A stretch of DNA of 6,198 bases from an uncultured Peptococcaceae bacterium. Lineage in GTDB: Bacteria > Bacillota > Peptococcia > Peptococcales > Peptococcaceae. The stretch is taken from assembly GCA_934229395.1 (NCBI GenBank), contig CAKQDL010000065.1:1-6198 (forward strand). The letters run 5' to 3'. The position numbers and the translations under genes were made by a program. Within the stretch, counting starts at the first letter, position 1; the number at the start of each line of letters is the position of its first letter. Shown here in pieces: positions 6,126-6,198 of the stretch. The notes under the pieces were generated by a model. The model ran no database searches and had not been told where the DNA came from. It was given only the letters and a program-made list of their open reading frames with translations.

Positions 6126-6162
6126 AAGGGGCAGTCGGGAAATAGCGAAATCGCCCTTTTTT
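6126..6162. terminator. Terminator at the end of the DMT/small-protein pair, probably bidirectional
   Basis: AAGGGGC (6126-6132) pairs with 6153-6159 (one G-T wobble), and the right side continues to six Ts (6157-6162). Inside the 20-base gap TCG (6135-6137) can pair with CGA (6146-6148), so the stem is irregular. Read leftward, the hairpin is followed by TTCTTTT, so it may also stop transcripts from a convergent gene beyond the window. It starts 3 bases after the stop codon of the small gene. Confidence 0.6.
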
Positions 6163-6198
6163 GGCATCAAAAAAGAACCTTCGCGCAGGAACAGGGAT

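Noticed and set aside
6163..6198. Second minus-strand terminator near the right edge (A-run with a CCT...AGG pair)
   Set aside because: The stem is only three continuous base pairs with mismatches beyond, and the sequence stops before any extension could be seen.

Overview
The window carries five genes and looks like a small accessory uptake-and-hydrolysis locus from an anaerobic Firmicute-type bacterium. Evidence for that assignment is strong AAAGGAG-type ribosome binding sites, T-tailed intrinsic terminators, moderate GC content by eye, and strong translational codon bias in the middle genes. A Negativicutes-like host would fit, but no marker gene is present, so the taxonomy is a low-confidence inference.

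Layout. Positions 1-31 form a 12-bp hairpin that closes the left end. A LysR-type regulator (981 to 37, minus strand) is divergent from a 466-residue membrane transporter related to the DASS/SLC13 divalent-anion symporters (1159-2559, plus). The 177-bp gap between them holds face-to-face promoters and two inverted repeats, each containing the T-N11-A core typical of LysR sites. A 107-bp gap with a stem-loop leads to a 682-residue cytoplasmic protein of the alkaline phosphatase superfamily (2667-4715). It keeps the phosphodiesterase/nucleotide pyrophosphatase-type metal and nucleophile residues but has a very large insertion between the two catalytic halves. A strong terminator (4734-4767) follows, lying against the ribosome binding site of a 10-helix DMT/EamA-like transporter (4783-5859). 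That gene overlaps by one base an 87-residue unrecognised protein (5859-6122). A probably bidirectional terminator (6126-6162) ends the group, and the last 36 bases hold nothing I can support.

How the parts may work together (inference). The regulator probably senses a small organic anion and activates the divergent transporter. The transporter would import an organic anion, and the highly codon-optimised, signal-less hydrolase would split a phosphoester, phosphodiester or phosphonate bond inside the cell. This resembles the known arrangement in which an alkaline-phosphatase-superfamily phosphonoacetate hydrolase sits with a LysR regulator and a transporter, but nothing in the sequence fixes the substrate. 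The DMT protein and its small partner may export a product or may be an independent pair reached by terminator readthrough.
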